Assembly: GCA_964616985.1 (NCBI GenBank)
Contig: CAZTVF010000011.1
Location: 1-64,000 of the forward strand
From: CAZTVF01 sp964616985
GTDB taxonomy: Bacteria; Planctomycetota; Phycisphaerae; SM23-33
DNA length: 64,000 nt
Reading direction: 5' to 3'
Below the pieces are notes generated by a model, which saw only the letters and a program-made list of their open reading frames with translations, was not told the origin of the DNA and searched no databases. Positions 1-8,173 of this stretch are shown piece by piece (the stretch's first letter is position 1; every line of letters begins with the position of its first letter). The translations under genes were made by a program, and so were the position numbers.

Positions 1-89
1 GAAGCATCGCGTTTATGCATCTCGGATTTGAATCTGCGAATCCGCAATCCGCAATTGAATGTCCCCCGCCGACAAGATACCTTCACATC

Positions 90-956
90 ATGGAAGAGAC
101 GCAGGCCACACGACCCAGAAGGGGATTGTCGCGCAAGCTGCTGTCGGCGCTGCGGATCGTCCTGGTGACCTACGTCGTCGGGGCGGCCTTGCTGTATGTC
201 TTCCAGTCGCGGGTGGTGTACTTCCCGCCGGGCCCCATCACCAACACCCCGCCCGACGTGGGCCTGCGGCTGTACGAGGAGGTGCGGCTGGCGACCGCCG
301 ACGGCGTGGGACTCGGCGCGTGGTTCGTCCCTGCCGCCGACTCGCGCGGCGCGGTCCTGTACTGCCACGGCAACGGCGACAACCTCTCGCGGACGCTGGA
401 GTGGGTCAGCCTTTACCACAAGATGGGGCTGGACGTGCTGACGTTCGACTACCGCGGCTACGGCAGCAGCGAGGGCTCGCCCGACGAGCAAGGCACCTAC
501 CTCGACGCCCAGGCCGCCTGGGACTACCTCGTCCAGCAGCGGAAGATCCCGCCCGAGAAGATCATCGTTGTCGGCAAGTCGCTCGGCGGCGCGATCGCCA
601 CCCACCTCGCCCGCGACCACACCCCGCGGGCGCTGATCCTGGAATCCACCTTCACCTCCGTGCCCGACCTTGCCGCCGACATGCTGTGGTTCCTTCCCGC
701 CCGCCAGCTCGCCCGATATGATTATCGCAGCATCGACAAGCTGCCCGGCGTCCGCTGCCCGGTCCTTGTGCTTCACAGCCGCCAGGATAAGTTGATTCCA
801 TTTTCGCACGGTCAGCGGCTGTACGAGGCGGCCCGCGAGCCCAAGGCGTTCGTCGAGATCCTCGGCGGGCACAATGCCGGCCCGGGAGGCTCGGGCAAGG
901 ATTTCGGCCCGGCCATTCGGGACTTCATCACGAACAAGACCGGCCCCCAAGGGTGA
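90..956 (+). CDS. Alpha/beta hydrolase (membrane-anchored, Bem46/S33-like)
   Basis: Predicted serine hydrolase of 288 residues. Residues about 20-40 form one hydrophobic N-terminal segment, so the catalytic domain is probably tethered to the inner membrane and faces the periplasm. The nucleophile elbow GKSLGG places the serine near residue 164. The acid is likely Asp233 (SRQDK) and the histidine His261 (GGHN), a complete triad. YCHGNGDN near residue 91 is the usual oxyanion-hole region of this family. An in-frame start 25 codons upstream would add an unlikely, non-hydrophobic extension, so the ATG right before MEETQ is used. The substrate cannot be told from sequence. The gene stands alone, followed by palindromic repeats and a glycosyltransferase. 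Confidence 0.85.
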   Translation: MEETQATRPRRGLSRKLLSALRIVLVTYVVGAALLYVFQSRVVYFPPGPITNTPPDVGLRLYEEVRLATADGVGLGAWFVPAADSRGAVLYCHGNGDNLSRTLEWVSLYHKMGLDVLTFDYRGYGSSEGSPDEQGTYLDAQAAWDYLVQQRKIPPEKIIVVGKSLGGAIATHLARDHTPRALILESTFTSVPDLAADMLWFLPARQLARYDYRSIDKLPGVRCPVLVLHSRQDKLIPFSHGQRLYEAAREPKAFVEILGGHNAGPGGSGKDFGPAIRDFITNKTGPQG

Positions 957-989
957 GGCAAGGCGAGCGGCCCGCGGCAGAGCAGAGTC

Positions 990-1063
990 GTGCCACCCCC
1001 AAAACTTGCCTGGGGTGCGATCAACCAGAGTCGGTGCCACCCCCAAACTTGTTTGGGGGTGCG
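990..1063. repeat. Two tandem copies of a palindromic repeat (family B)
   Basis: Two about 30-bp units at 990-1019 and 1034-1063. Each has a stem CACCCCCAAAC / GTTTGGGGGTG around a 3-base loop; the first copy is degenerate. Two further near-identical copies occur at 28896-28925 and 29006-29035. They form hairpins with no T-run, so they read as dispersed repeats and not as intrinsic terminators. Confidence 0.8.
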
Positions 1064-1110
1064 AACAACCAAGGGCCCAAGGCATCGTTATTCGTCGGAC
1101 AGGCGAGGCT

Positions 1111-2949
1111 ATGACCGAACTATTGAACAATCCCCCCGTCACACGGCGGCCCTCCTTCTGGGGCGTGCCGGTCGCCCACCTGATGATCCTGGCGTTGATC
1201 CTCGCCGCCTCCACCGCCAGCCGCGTCTACCGCCTGGATGTGCCTTCGGGCTTCTACTTCGACGAGGTCTACTTCGGCTACACCGCCGAGCAGTACGCAC
1301 GCGGCAATCCCGACGCCTACGACTTCGGCGCCCACCCGCCCGAGGGCTTCTCCAATGAATGGACGCACCCGCCGCTGGGCAAGCTCATCATTGCCGCCGC
1401 CGTCAAGCTGGGCGTCGACGCCAACGAGCTCGACCGGCGGCAGTTCTTCCGCGAGCACCCCACGGCCTTGACCGACGCCAATGAAGCCCCCGAGGTGCTG
1501 CGGCGGAGCGAGGAGGCGCAGAAGGCCATCGACGCCCACGTGATGTTCGTCGAGCGGCTGCCCGGCGTGCTGGCCGGCGTGCTGGCGGCGCTGCTGGTGT
1601 TCATCCTCACGCTGAAGCTCACCGGCTCGAGCGTTGCCGGGCTGCTCGCCTGCTTTCTCTACTGCATCGAGGGCCTCGCCTTCGTGCAGTCTCGCATCGC
1701 CACGGCCGACCTCTTCCTCACCGTCTTCATCCTCGCCTCCGTGATCTGCTACGTGACGTGGCGACTGGACGCCAATCGCAGCCGCTTGTGGCTGCTGGGC
1801 GCGGGCCTTTTCGCCGGGCTGACGCTGGCGACCAAGTGGACGGGCTTCTTCCTGATCGCCCTGCTGGGGGGCGAGCTCCTGCTGGCCTGGCTGATCGAGA
1901 TGAAGCGATACGAGATCCTCGTCGTCCTCATCGCCGTCGGCCTGGCCGCCGCGGGCACCGAGTTCGCCAAGGCCGCCTGGCTGATCGTGCCCGAGCATTT
2001 CCGCAGTGAGATGTCCGTCGAACAGGTCAAGAACGTCACCCACATCGTGCAGGCCTGCGGCGCCGGCCTGGCCGCGGTCGCGACCTTCGTATTCTGGCTG
2101 CTCATCCGCCGCCGTCACGGGCAGACGCTCCTGTGGCTGACGGCGGCGTTGGCAACGGGCATCTTCCTGGAGTTCGAGTGGCGCAAGCTCTTCATCATCC
2201 TGGTGGGCGGGGTGATCCCGGTGGTGGCTTGGCACAAGCTTCGCACGCGGCAGTGGACCGTTCTGTGGGCGGGCGTCGCACTGCTGCTCCTGCCAGCGGG
2301 CGTCTACGTCGCCTCCTACGCACAGTACTTCGCGATGGGCTTCACATGGAGCGATTTCCTCGCCGTCCACGATCAGATGTGGTGGTACCACACCAACCTC
2401 TCGGCCCCGCACGACTACGCCTCCAAGCCCTGGCAGTGGGTGCTCAACCTCCGGCCCGTGTGGTTCTACGTGGACTACAGCCCGAAGATGGATCCCGGTT
2501 CATTCTGGTTCCAGTTCCTGTCTCGGTTTGGCTGGGAGAAGGACCAGATCGCCAACATCTACAACCTCGGCAATTCCGTGGTGCTGTATGTGGGCTTCCT
2601 GTCGGTGATCTACCTGGCCGTCACGGGGGCATTGAAGCGGCGGTGGGCGGCGGGCTTCCTCGTGTGCGCGTACCTGATCCTTTGGGCGCCGTGGGTGGCC
2701 TCGCCGCGGGTGATGTTCTTCTACCACTACCTCCAGGCCGCGGCCTTCCTCTGCGTCGCCGGCGGCTGGGCGCTGTGGCGGCTGGGCGAGGTGAAGCCCG
2801 GCGGGATATGGATCGGCCCGGGCATCGTCGCCTTGGTGCTGCTGCTGGCGATGGCGTGGTTCGTCATCTTCTATCCCAACATGACCGCCCTGCCGGTGCC
2901 CCGCGACTGGGCCGATAAGGTCTATGGCTTCATCAAGTCGTGGCGGTAA
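1111..2949 (+). CDS. PMT-family (GT39-like) polytopic glycosyltransferase
   Basis: Integral membrane glycosyltransferase of 612 residues that would use a lipid-linked sugar, related to protein O-mannosyltransferases. Near the N-terminus, after the first membrane helix, sits FDEVYF (about residues 50-55), whose Asp-Glu pair is the catalytic/metal-binding motif of the family. It is followed by THPPLGK (about 85-91), another PMT hallmark. At least ten hydrophobic segments follow. The ATG before TELLNN is chosen because the longer reading runs back through the palindromic repeats. Acceptor (protein or glycan) is unknown. Codon use matches its neighbours. Confidence 0.85.
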   Translation: MTELLNNPPVTRRPSFWGVPVAHLMILALILAASTASRVYRLDVPSGFYFDEVYFGYTAEQYARGNPDAYDFGAHPPEGFSNEWTHPPLGKLIIAAAVKLGVDANELDRRQFFREHPTALTDANEAPEVLRRSEEAQKAIDAHVMFVERLPGVLAGVLAALLVFILTLKLTGSSVAGLLACFLYCIEGLAFVQSRIATADLFLTVFILASVICYVTWRLDANRSRLWLLGAGLFAGLTLATKWTGFFLIALLGGELLLAWLIEMKRYEILVVLIAVGLAAAGTEFAKAAWLIVPEHFRSEMSVEQVKNVTHIVQACGAGLAAVATFVFWLLIRRRHGQTLLWLTAALATGIFLEFEWRKLFIILVGGVIPVVAWHKLRTRQWTVLWAGVALLLLPAGVYVASYAQYFAMGFTWSDFLAVHDQMWWYHTNLSAPHDYASKPWQWVLNLRPVWFYVDYSPKMDPGSFWFQFLSRFGWEKDQIANIYNLGNSVVLYVGFLSVIYLAVTGALKRRWAAGFLVCAYLILWAPWVASPRVMFFYHYLQAAAFLCVAGGWALWRLGEVKPGGIWIGPGIVALVLLLAMAWFVIFYPNMTALPVPRDWADKVYGFIKSWR

Positions 2950-2960
2950 TCATTTTGCGG

Positions 2961-2982
2961 ACCTGCCTGCCGGCAGGCAGGT
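2961..2982. other. Perfect 22-bp palindrome downstream of the PMT gene
   Basis: ACCTGCCTGCC followed directly by its reverse complement, 12 bases after the stop codon. No T-tract follows, so it is not a convincing intrinsic terminator. The stretch around 2961-3080 resembles 19405-19510: both contain a CCTGC..GGCAGG palindrome and, about 70 bases later, the phrase GCGTGACTTGGTGC. It is therefore probably a degenerate dispersed repeat. Confidence 0.6.
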
Positions 2983-3137
2983 TGCGTTTGGGTCCGAACC
3001 GGGCAGCCCCAGTTCATGCAACTGAGTCTTCCGGCGTGACTTGGTGCATGCCAGGAAAACATGTCGCTCACCGGGATCGCCGCCCGGCCGGCCTAACTCA
3101 CGCCCTCGCTGGGTGTCTTGAAAGTACGGAGAACAAC

Positions 3138-4229
3138 ATGAACAAGCTCGCCATCGTGATGGTATTGACCCTCGCGGCGATCGCACCTGCCGCACGCGCC
3201 GCCGATACCAAGGCGCCCGACGTGATCGCCAAGCTGGAAATCCAGGGCCGCATCGACCCCCTCGCCGTCCGCGCGACACCCGATGGCAAGTACGTCATCG
3301 TGCCCTCCGTCGTGCCCCCGGCAAAACAAGACGGCGAGCCGACCTTCCTCTGCACGCTCATCGACACCGCGACCGGCCGGCAGGTGAACCTGGCCGACTG
3401 GCTGGACGACGCCCACAAGAAGGCGGGCTGGCAGATCGCGGCGGCCAAGCCTTCGTGGGACGGCAAGTTCCTGCTGGCCAGCGGCAAGCTGGCGGGCCCC
3501 ACGCGCGTGACCGCCGCGGTGTTCGTCGCCGACATGGAAGGCCGCAAGCTGCGGCTGATCGACCAGGGGGCGCTGTCGATGGCGGCGTGGGTCGGGCCGC
3601 GGGCGGCCGTTGCGTCGGCCGATGCCAAGGGCAACATCGCCCCGATCAAGTTCTACAACCCCGCGACCGATCGCTGGGGCGAGAGCAAGATCGTCGGCCT
3701 GCCCGCCGCAGGCGACGCCAACGGAACGATGCTGGCGATCGGCTGCAACGCGGCCTCGCCGATGTCGCCGCTGACGATGAAAGATTTCGATGCCGCCTCG
3801 ACCGTTCTGATGGAACCCAACGGGAACGTCCTGCACAACCTGGGCACCAATCGCGAGGTCGCCACGCCGCCGATTCTCTCCGCCGGCGGGCGGCTGGCGG
3901 CGTGGCAGCACAACGGCTGGAAGGGCGCCGACCCCAACGGCCCGCCCAGCGTGATCCGCATCGACATCCTCGACACGCAGGACGGCAAGCGGCGGCAGAT
4001 CGACGAGGACTGCATCCCGCTTTCCATCGGCGACGGCGGGCAAGTGCTGGCCATCACCTCCGAGGGCGACGCCGACGGCGCGACCCTCCGCTGGTTCGAC
4101 GCCGCCGGCAAGGGAACGACGCTGTCCGAAAACGCATGGTGCGGGCTGGCGGCCGCCGGCAGAATCTACTACATTGCCGGCAAGCAGACCGAGCCGCTGA
4201 CCCTGCGCGTGATGGAACAGCCGAAGTGA
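3138..4229 (+). CDS. Secreted beta-propeller-like protein, paralogue 1 of 3
   Basis: Unknown function, 363 residues. A clear signal peptide (MNKLAIV..., cleavage after ARA near residue 21) implies export. The body has repeated TPDGKYV / SWDGKFL / SAGGRLA phrases typical of WD40- or TolB-like propeller blades, though no family is certain. Two paralogues lie in this window, the next gene and 11086-12204 on the other strand. All share a PLxMKDxD...LGTxxEVxTP core and a C-terminal GRxYYIxG strand. The start is the ATG preceded by CGGAGAAC (ribosome site). The gene lies 148 bases ahead of its paralogue, perhaps in one transcript. Confidence 0.7.
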   Translation: MNKLAIVMVLTLAAIAPAARAADTKAPDVIAKLEIQGRIDPLAVRATPDGKYVIVPSVVPPAKQDGEPTFLCTLIDTATGRQVNLADWLDDAHKKAGWQIAAAKPSWDGKFLLASGKLAGPTRVTAAVFVADMEGRKLRLIDQGALSMAAWVGPRAAVASADAKGNIAPIKFYNPATDRWGESKIVGLPAAGDANGTMLAIGCNAASPMSPLTMKDFDAASTVLMEPNGNVLHNLGTNREVATPPILSAGGRLAAWQHNGWKGADPNGPPSVIRIDILDTQDGKRRQIDEDCIPLSIGDGGQVLAITSEGDADGATLRWFDAAGKGTTLSENAWCGLAAAGRIYYIAGKQTEPLTLRVMEQPK

Positions 4230-4370
4230 AGCACGAAGCTCGAGAAACGAAATCCGAAACAAATCAGAAATCCGAATGACGAAGTGTCCTGAACAATACA
4301 AGTGTGCATCATTTGACCCATTCGGATTTCGTGCATTCGGGCTTGTTTCGGAATTCGTGCTTTGCCATTC
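4230..4370. repeat. Imperfect inverted repeat between the two secreted paralogues
   Basis: The left arm (about 4231-4280) reads AAGCACGAAGCTCGAGAAACG then ATCCGAAACAAATC; the right arm (about 4319-4367) carries CATTCGGATTT, TTGTTTCGGA and TTCGTGCTT, the approximate reverse complement. The element fills the whole gap and may run into the annotated start of the next gene, which makes that start uncertain. Confidence 0.6.
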
Positions 4371-4377
4371 GGGTTTC

Positions 4378-5517
4378 TTGCGCCGCTTGCCCGCCCTGCT
4401 GATCTTCCTGTGCGCGGCCTCGCTGTCTGCCGCGGCCCCGCCCAAGGGCGACGCGAACGCCGCGCGGGCGGAGTGGCGGCTGCCGGGCGTCGCCGCCGTG
4501 GTTAATGGCACGCTGCGGGTCACCCGCGACGGCCAGTGCATCGTCTTCCAGGCCCAGCGCAAGGGCGACACCCGCCTGACGTACTGGCTGTTCCGCACGG
4601 ACACGGGCAAGATCCAGGACCTGGCCGATCTGCTGGACGCCAACACCCGCGCAGCAGCGCCGCTGCTGTCCTTCGCCGAGCCGTCGCCCGACGGCAAGTA
4701 CGTCGCGCTGGGGGCCGGGGCCTTGCTGCCCGCGCCCTCCTTCACTGCGTACATCATCGACCTGTCCGGCGGCGCCCCGCGGCCCGTCGCTGCCGGCACG
4801 ATGCTCTTCGCCCGCTGGGCCGCAGGCAGCCTGGCCGTCGCCCGCGTGGACAAGCTGCGGAAGTTCGACCGCCTGCTGCTGGCCGCTCCTGCCGGCCCGC
4901 CGGCTGAACTGCCCATCCGCGGCTGCCTGGCCGGGGCCGATGCCGCGGGCAAGAGCCTGCTGATCGGCTGCGACCCCAACGCGCCCGACGCCCCGCTGGG
5001 CCTGGGCGACACGACGCGGCAGTCGCTGGCCATCGTGATCGACGGCAAGATCGCCCGGCCGCTCCATCTGGCGGCGCGGGTCGAGACGCCGGCCGCCATC
5101 AGCGAAAGCGGCGACGCGATTGCCGCACGCGCCTCGCGCGGACCCGCGCAGGCCGCCGCCATCGCGATCGTCACGCCCAACGCCAACGCACGCGTCATCG
5201 AGACCGACGACCTGCCGCTGGCCGTTTGGGCCGACGCGCTGGTCACCGCCTCCGACGGCGATGGCGTCGCCGTCCGCCTGTGGCCCACGCAGCCGGCCGC
5301 GGCGCCGCTGGGGACCCCATCGATTCGCCTGGTAGCCAACGCCGCCGCGGCAGCCGTCGCCGGCAGGCGGCTGTTCTACGTCACCGCCGGGCAGGCCCCG
5401 GTGCTGGTGTCGGTGCCGCTGCCCGCGCCGCCGGCCGTCGGGGCGGCCGAGGACCCCGACGAACTGCCCCGCCGCACCGACGAGGACAAACGCGTTGTGC
5501 CTGATCCGGGCGACTGA
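4378..5517 (+). CDS. Secreted beta-propeller-like protein, paralogue 2 of 3
   Basis: Unknown function, about 379 residues. A TTG start gives a compact signal peptide (LRRLPALLIFLCAASLSA). An ATG at 4276 would add 34 residues, but these are encoded by the inverted repeat that fills the intergenic gap, so it is less likely; the true start is unresolved. The body resembles the preceding gene: a DGKYVALG blade phrase, DAPLGLGDTT aligned with SPLTMKDFD, and a C-terminal RRLFYVTAGQ aligned with GRIYYIAGKQ. The protein is unusually rich in alanine and proline. It probably arose by tandem duplication. No catalytic motif was seen. Confidence 0.65.
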   Translation: MRRLPALLIFLCAASLSAAAPPKGDANAARAEWRLPGVAAVVNGTLRVTRDGQCIVFQAQRKGDTRLTYWLFRTDTGKIQDLADLLDANTRAAAPLLSFAEPSPDGKYVALGAGALLPAPSFTAYIIDLSGGAPRPVAAGTMLFARWAAGSLAVARVDKLRKFDRLLLAAPAGPPAELPIRGCLAGADAAGKSLLIGCDPNAPDAPLGLGDTTRQSLAIVIDGKIARPLHLAARVETPAAISESGDAIAARASRGPAQAAAIAIVTPNANARVIETDDLPLAVWADALVTASDGDGVAVRLWPTQPAAAPLGTPSIRLVANAAAAAVAGRRLFYVTAGQAPVLVSVPLPAPPAVGAAEDPDELPRRTDEDKRVVPDPGD

Positions 5518-5541
5518 TAGAATCCCCGCACGAGGTAGACC

Positions 5542-5784
5542 ATGGCAAAACTGAGCTTTGAACAGGCACTGCAGAATCTCGAACAGATCGTCACGGAGAT
5601 CGAGCAGGGCAAGGTGCCGCTGGAGGCGTCGATCGAGAAGTACGCCCAGGGCATCGCCCTGATCAAGCAGTGCCGCGCCATCCTCGAGACGGCCGAGAAG
5701 AAGATCCAACTCCTCTCCCGCGGCGAAGACGGCGCCGAAGTCACCGGCGAACTCCAAGAGCCCCAAGACCCCGCCGCGGAGTAA
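5542..5784 (+). CDS. xseB: Exodeoxyribonuclease VII small subunit
   Basis: Small subunit of ExoVII, which binds XseA and degrades single-stranded DNA to oligonucleotides in the cytoplasm. It is 80 residues long, the normal family length. It carries the diagnostic FEQALQNLEQIVTEIEQG N-terminal helix and the second helix with YAQGIALIKQCRAIL followed by AEKKIQLL. A GAGGTAGACC ribosome site precedes the ATG. xseA is not in this window. The 24-base gap after the preceding gene suggests possible co-transcription. Confidence 0.95.
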   Translation: MAKLSFEQALQNLEQIVTEIEQGKVPLEASIEKYAQGIALIKQCRAILETAEKKIQLLSRGEDGAEVTGELQEPQDPAAE

Positions 5785-5815
5785 GCCTCCCGCAGTACCA
5801 TGCACGCTCTTCTCC

Positions 5816-5858
5816 GGGTGCCATGCTTTTAGGCCCGCAGGGCCAAAAGCATGTTTAC
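5816..5858 (+). repeat. REP palindrome A1
   Basis: Core 5822-5853: CATGCTTTT, a one-base bulge, a GGCC/GGCC inner stem and AAAAGCATG, ending in GTTTAC. The bulged, imperfect palindrome is the form recognised by RAYT proteins. Confidence 0.8.
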
Positions 5859-5932
5859 AGCCTTGAAACCAGCGGTGCCCCCATGTTCCTTCGTGATGCC
5901 ACGCCCTCCTGCCGCGTGCCATGCTCTCTTCC

Positions 5933-5975
5933 GGGTGCCATGCTTTTAGGCCGCAGGGCCAAAAGCATGTTTACA
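5933..5975 (+). repeat. REP palindrome A2
   Basis: Core 5939-5969 in the same orientation as the copy 117 bases upstream, with the same GGGTGC and GTTTAC flanks and one base fewer in the loop. It ends 42 bases before the transposase start. Confidence 0.8.
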
Positions 5976-6016
5976 TCCGTTGAAATCCGCGGTGCCCGTC
6001 ATTATCATCTGCGTCC

Positions 6017-6568
6017 ATGTGGGGACTCGACATCCACGCCAAGAAATGCAAACGATTCGATGCTGAAGCCGACGCGCACATGCTGACATTCTGCTGCCTT
6101 CGCGATCAGCGGTTCCTGAATGCTCGTTCTTGCGAGTGGCTGATCTCCACGATCGACCGCGCTCGCTCGAAACTCGGTTTCCATGTCTGGGCCCACGTCT
6201 TCATGCCCGAGCATGTGCATTTGGTGCTCTGGCCGAGACAGGCGAGGACCAGCCGCATCCTTGCCTCCATCAAATTGCCCGTGTCTCAGACGGCGGTGAG
6301 GTGGGTGAAGCAGTACCTGCCTGAACACCTTCCGAAGATGGCCGATGCAGGCTGCTACCGCTTCTGGCGACGTGGTGGCGGATTCGATCGCAATCTTCGA
6401 TCAGATCACGACGTGCACGAGAAGATTCGGTATGTGCATGAGAATCCGCTCCGACGCAAGCTAGTGAGCCGCCTGGAGGATTGGCCGTGGTCGAGTTGGC
6501 ACGTGTACCAAGGACGAACGGGGCCGCTGACGCTAGACCTGGAGAGTCTGCCGGTGGTTTTGACGTAA
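6017..6568 (+). CDS. REP-associated tyrosine transposase (RAYT, Y1 HUH family)
   Basis: Single-strand endonuclease of the IS200/IS605-related Y1 class, 183 residues. The HUH metal motif is EHVHLVLW (His66 and His68) and the catalytic tyrosine is likely Tyr139 in IRYVHENPLRRKLV, the signature of RAYTs. WPWSSWHVY near residue 156 is also typical. RAYTs cut and join REP palindromes. Here three palindromes flank the gene and at least six more are dispersed in the window, so the pairing is supported by context. No downstream insertion-sequence accessory gene or target duplication was seen. The gene appears intact. The ATG is the first in frame after the left palindrome. Confidence 0.88.
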   Translation: MWGLDIHAKKCKRFDAEADAHMLTFCCLRDQRFLNARSCEWLISTIDRARSKLGFHVWAHVFMPEHVHLVLWPRQARTSRILASIKLPVSQTAVRWVKQYLPEHLPKMADAGCYRFWRRGGGFDRNLRSDHDVHEKIRYVHENPLRRKLVSRLEDWPWSSWHVYQGRTGPLTLDLESLPVVLT

Positions 6569-6578
6569 GATATGCTCC

Positions 6579-6622
6579 TGTAAACATGCTTTTGCCCCTG
6601 CGGGCCTAAAAGCATGGCACCC
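6579..6622 (-). repeat. REP palindrome A3 (inverted)
   Basis: Core 6585-6616, reverse orientation relative to the two upstream copies, starting 16 bases after the transposase stop. It is followed by two more partial GCATGGCACCCGGA repeats up to about 6645. Confidence 0.8.
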
Positions 6623-6661
6623 GGAACGGAGCATGGCACCCGGAGGAGAGCATGCCGCCGT

Positions 6662-8173
6662 CTAACCTGCCTGCACGATGGCGTCGGCGAGGCCCTGGAT
6701 GGTGTACTCTTTCGCCTCGACGGTGGGCGTCAGGCCGTGCTTGCGCAAGGTGGCCGAGGTGGAGGGGCCGATACTGGCGATGCGGAGCGAGGCGGCGTTG
6801 ATGACGTCGGCGGCAATGGCGGCGACAAGATTGTCGACCGTCGAGGAACTGGTGAAGGTCAGCCAGTGCACCTCGCCGCGCTGGATCATCTCCTTCACGC
6901 GGAAGGCGTTCGATGCGTCGGCCACCGTGCGGTAGGCGGCGATCTCCGTCACCTCGGCCCCCTTCTGGGCCAGCGAATCGATCAACTCGCGCGGGGCGAT
7001 GTCCGCCCGCGGACACAGCACGCTCTTGCCCGCGAGGTTCTCGATGGCCGCGAGCGTCTCGACCACTTCGGTCCCGATGAATCGTGCAGGCTGTGCGTCG
7101 GGGCGAATGCCATACTGCCCCAGACGCTGGGCCGTCGCCGGCCCGATGGCCGCAACCTTCGCCCCGGCCAATGCCCGGGCGTCGCGGCCCAGGGCGGCGA
7201 GGGTCTCAAAGAACGCCTCGACGCCGTTGACGCTGGTGAAGATGATCCAGTCGAACGAGCCCGCACGCCGCGCGGCCTCCTGCAGCGGCTCGCGATCCAG
7301 GGGCGGCTCGATCTTGATCGCCGGCAGCTCGATCACCTCGGCCCCCAGGCCCTCCAGCATCGCCGCGAAATCCGACGCCTGCGCCCGCGCCCGCGTCACC
7401 ACGATGCGCCGCCCGAACAGCGGCCGCTTCTCGAACCAGTTCAGCTGCTCGCGCAGCGCCACCACGCGGCCGATCACGATCAGCGCCGGCGGCTTGAAGC
7501 CCGTCCGCGTCACCGTCTCCGGCAGCGTCGTCACCGTGCCGGCCAGCACCTGCTGCTGCGAGGTGGTGCCCCAGCGGATGACGGCCGCCGGCGTATCGGC
7601 GGCCAGGCCGTGCTCGATCAGTTTTGCACAGATGTGGCCGAGGTTCGCCACGCCCATGTAGAACGCCAGCGTGCCATCGAGCCCCGCCAGCGTCTTGTAG
7701 TCCAGGGCCGTCTCTTCCTTGTCGGGCGTCTCGTGGCCGGTGATCAAGGCCATGCAGCTGGCCAGTTCGCGATGCGTGACGGGGATGCCCGCGTACGCCG
7801 CCGCGGCAATGCCTGCGGTGATGCCGGGCACCTCCTCGAACGGCACGCCCGCCTCGACCAGGGCCAGCGCCTCCTCGCCCCCGCGGCCGAACACGTAGGG
7901 GTCGCCGCCCTTGAGCCGCACGACCCTCTTGCCCGCGCGGCCGAGGTCGACCAGCAGCTGGTTGATGTCCGCCTGACCCATGGTGTGGGCGGCGGCCTTC
8001 TTGCCGACGTAGATCCGCTCCGCCGTCGCCGGCGCCAGATCGAGCAGCCGCGGCGAGGCGAGGTAGTCGTACACCACCACCTCCGCGCGCGACAGCAGCT
8101 CGCGTCCGCGAACCGTGATCAGACCGGGGTCGCCAGGACCCGCGCCGACGAGGTACACGCTACCGATTTTCAC
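6662..8173 (-). CDS. cobA-hemD: Fused uroporphyrinogen-III C-methyltransferase / uroporphyrinogen-III synthase
   Basis: Bifunctional tetrapyrrole enzyme of about 503 residues. The N-terminal half (about 1-240) is SUMT: VYLVGAGPGDPG, VRLKGGDPYVFGRGGEE and the VPGITAG / GIPVTHRE regions, with the SAM-binding GTLAFYMGV loop. It would make precorrin-2 for sirohaem, cobalamin or haem d1. The C-terminal half (about 255-500) is HemD-like: RRIVVTRARAQASDFAAML, FTSVNGVEAFF and the TFTSSSTVDNL segment; it would cyclise hydroxymethylbilane. The GTG start has GGGAGG just upstream; two ATGs slightly further upstream lack one. The reading frame overlaps the end of queC by 14 bases, so they are probably translated together. 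Confidence 0.92.
   Translation of the reverse strand: MKIGSVYLVGAGPGDPGLITVRGRELLSRAEVVVYDYLASPRLLDLAPATAERIYVGKKAAAHTMGQADINQLLVDLGRAGKRVVRLKGGDPYVFGRGGEEALALVEAGVPFEEVPGITAGIAAAAYAGIPVTHRELASCMALITGHETPDKEETALDYKTLAGLDGTLAFYMGVANLGHICAKLIEHGLAADTPAAVIRWGTTSQQQVLAGTVTTLPETVTRTGFKPPALIVIGRVVALREQLNWFEKRPLFGRRIVVTRARAQASDFAAMLEGLGAEVIELPAIKIEPPLDREPLQEAARRAGSFDWIIFTSVNGVEAFFETLAALGRDARALAGAKVAAIGPATAQRLGQYGIRPDAQPARFIGTEVVETLAAIENLAGKSVLCPRADIAPRELIDSLAQKGAEVTEIAAYRTVADASNAFRVKEMIQRGEVHWLTFTSSSTVDNLVAAIAADVINAASLRIASIGPSTSATLRKHGLTPTVEAKEYTIQGLADAIVQAG

Larger units (their letters stand above)
5816..6622 (+). mobile_element. RAYT locus: REP-associated tyrosine transposase with flanking REP palindromes
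   Basis: The transposase gene is bounded on the left by two direct REP copies (cores 5822-5853 and 5939-5969) and on the right by one inverted copy (core 6585-6616). Each core is an imperfect palindrome with arms CATGCTTTT and AAAAGCATG around a GGCC-rich stem, with conserved flanks GGTGC on one side and GTTTAC on the other. GTTTAC points towards the gene on both sides. This is the typical arrangement of a REP/REPIN-RAYT system. Further copies are at about 12252, 12311, 28143, 29120, 50704 and 52025. Confidence 0.8.

Noticed and set aside
1..89. Gene upstream of the alpha/beta hydrolase
   Set aside because: The first 89 bases show only ATCCGCAATCCGCAATT-type low-complexity sequence and no coding signal.
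2961..2982. Intrinsic terminator after the PMT gene
   Set aside because: The palindrome has no loop and no T-run; it looks like part of a dispersed repeat.
3093..5339. Long minus-strand frame opposite the two secreted paralogues
   Set aside because: The sense genes have signal peptides and a paralogue on the other strand elsewhere, while the antisense translation has no recognisable feature.
5785..6016. CRISPR array suggested by repeated palindromes before the RAYT gene
   Set aside because: Repeats are few, change orientation, have irregular spacing, and no cas gene is near; they fit REP sequences.
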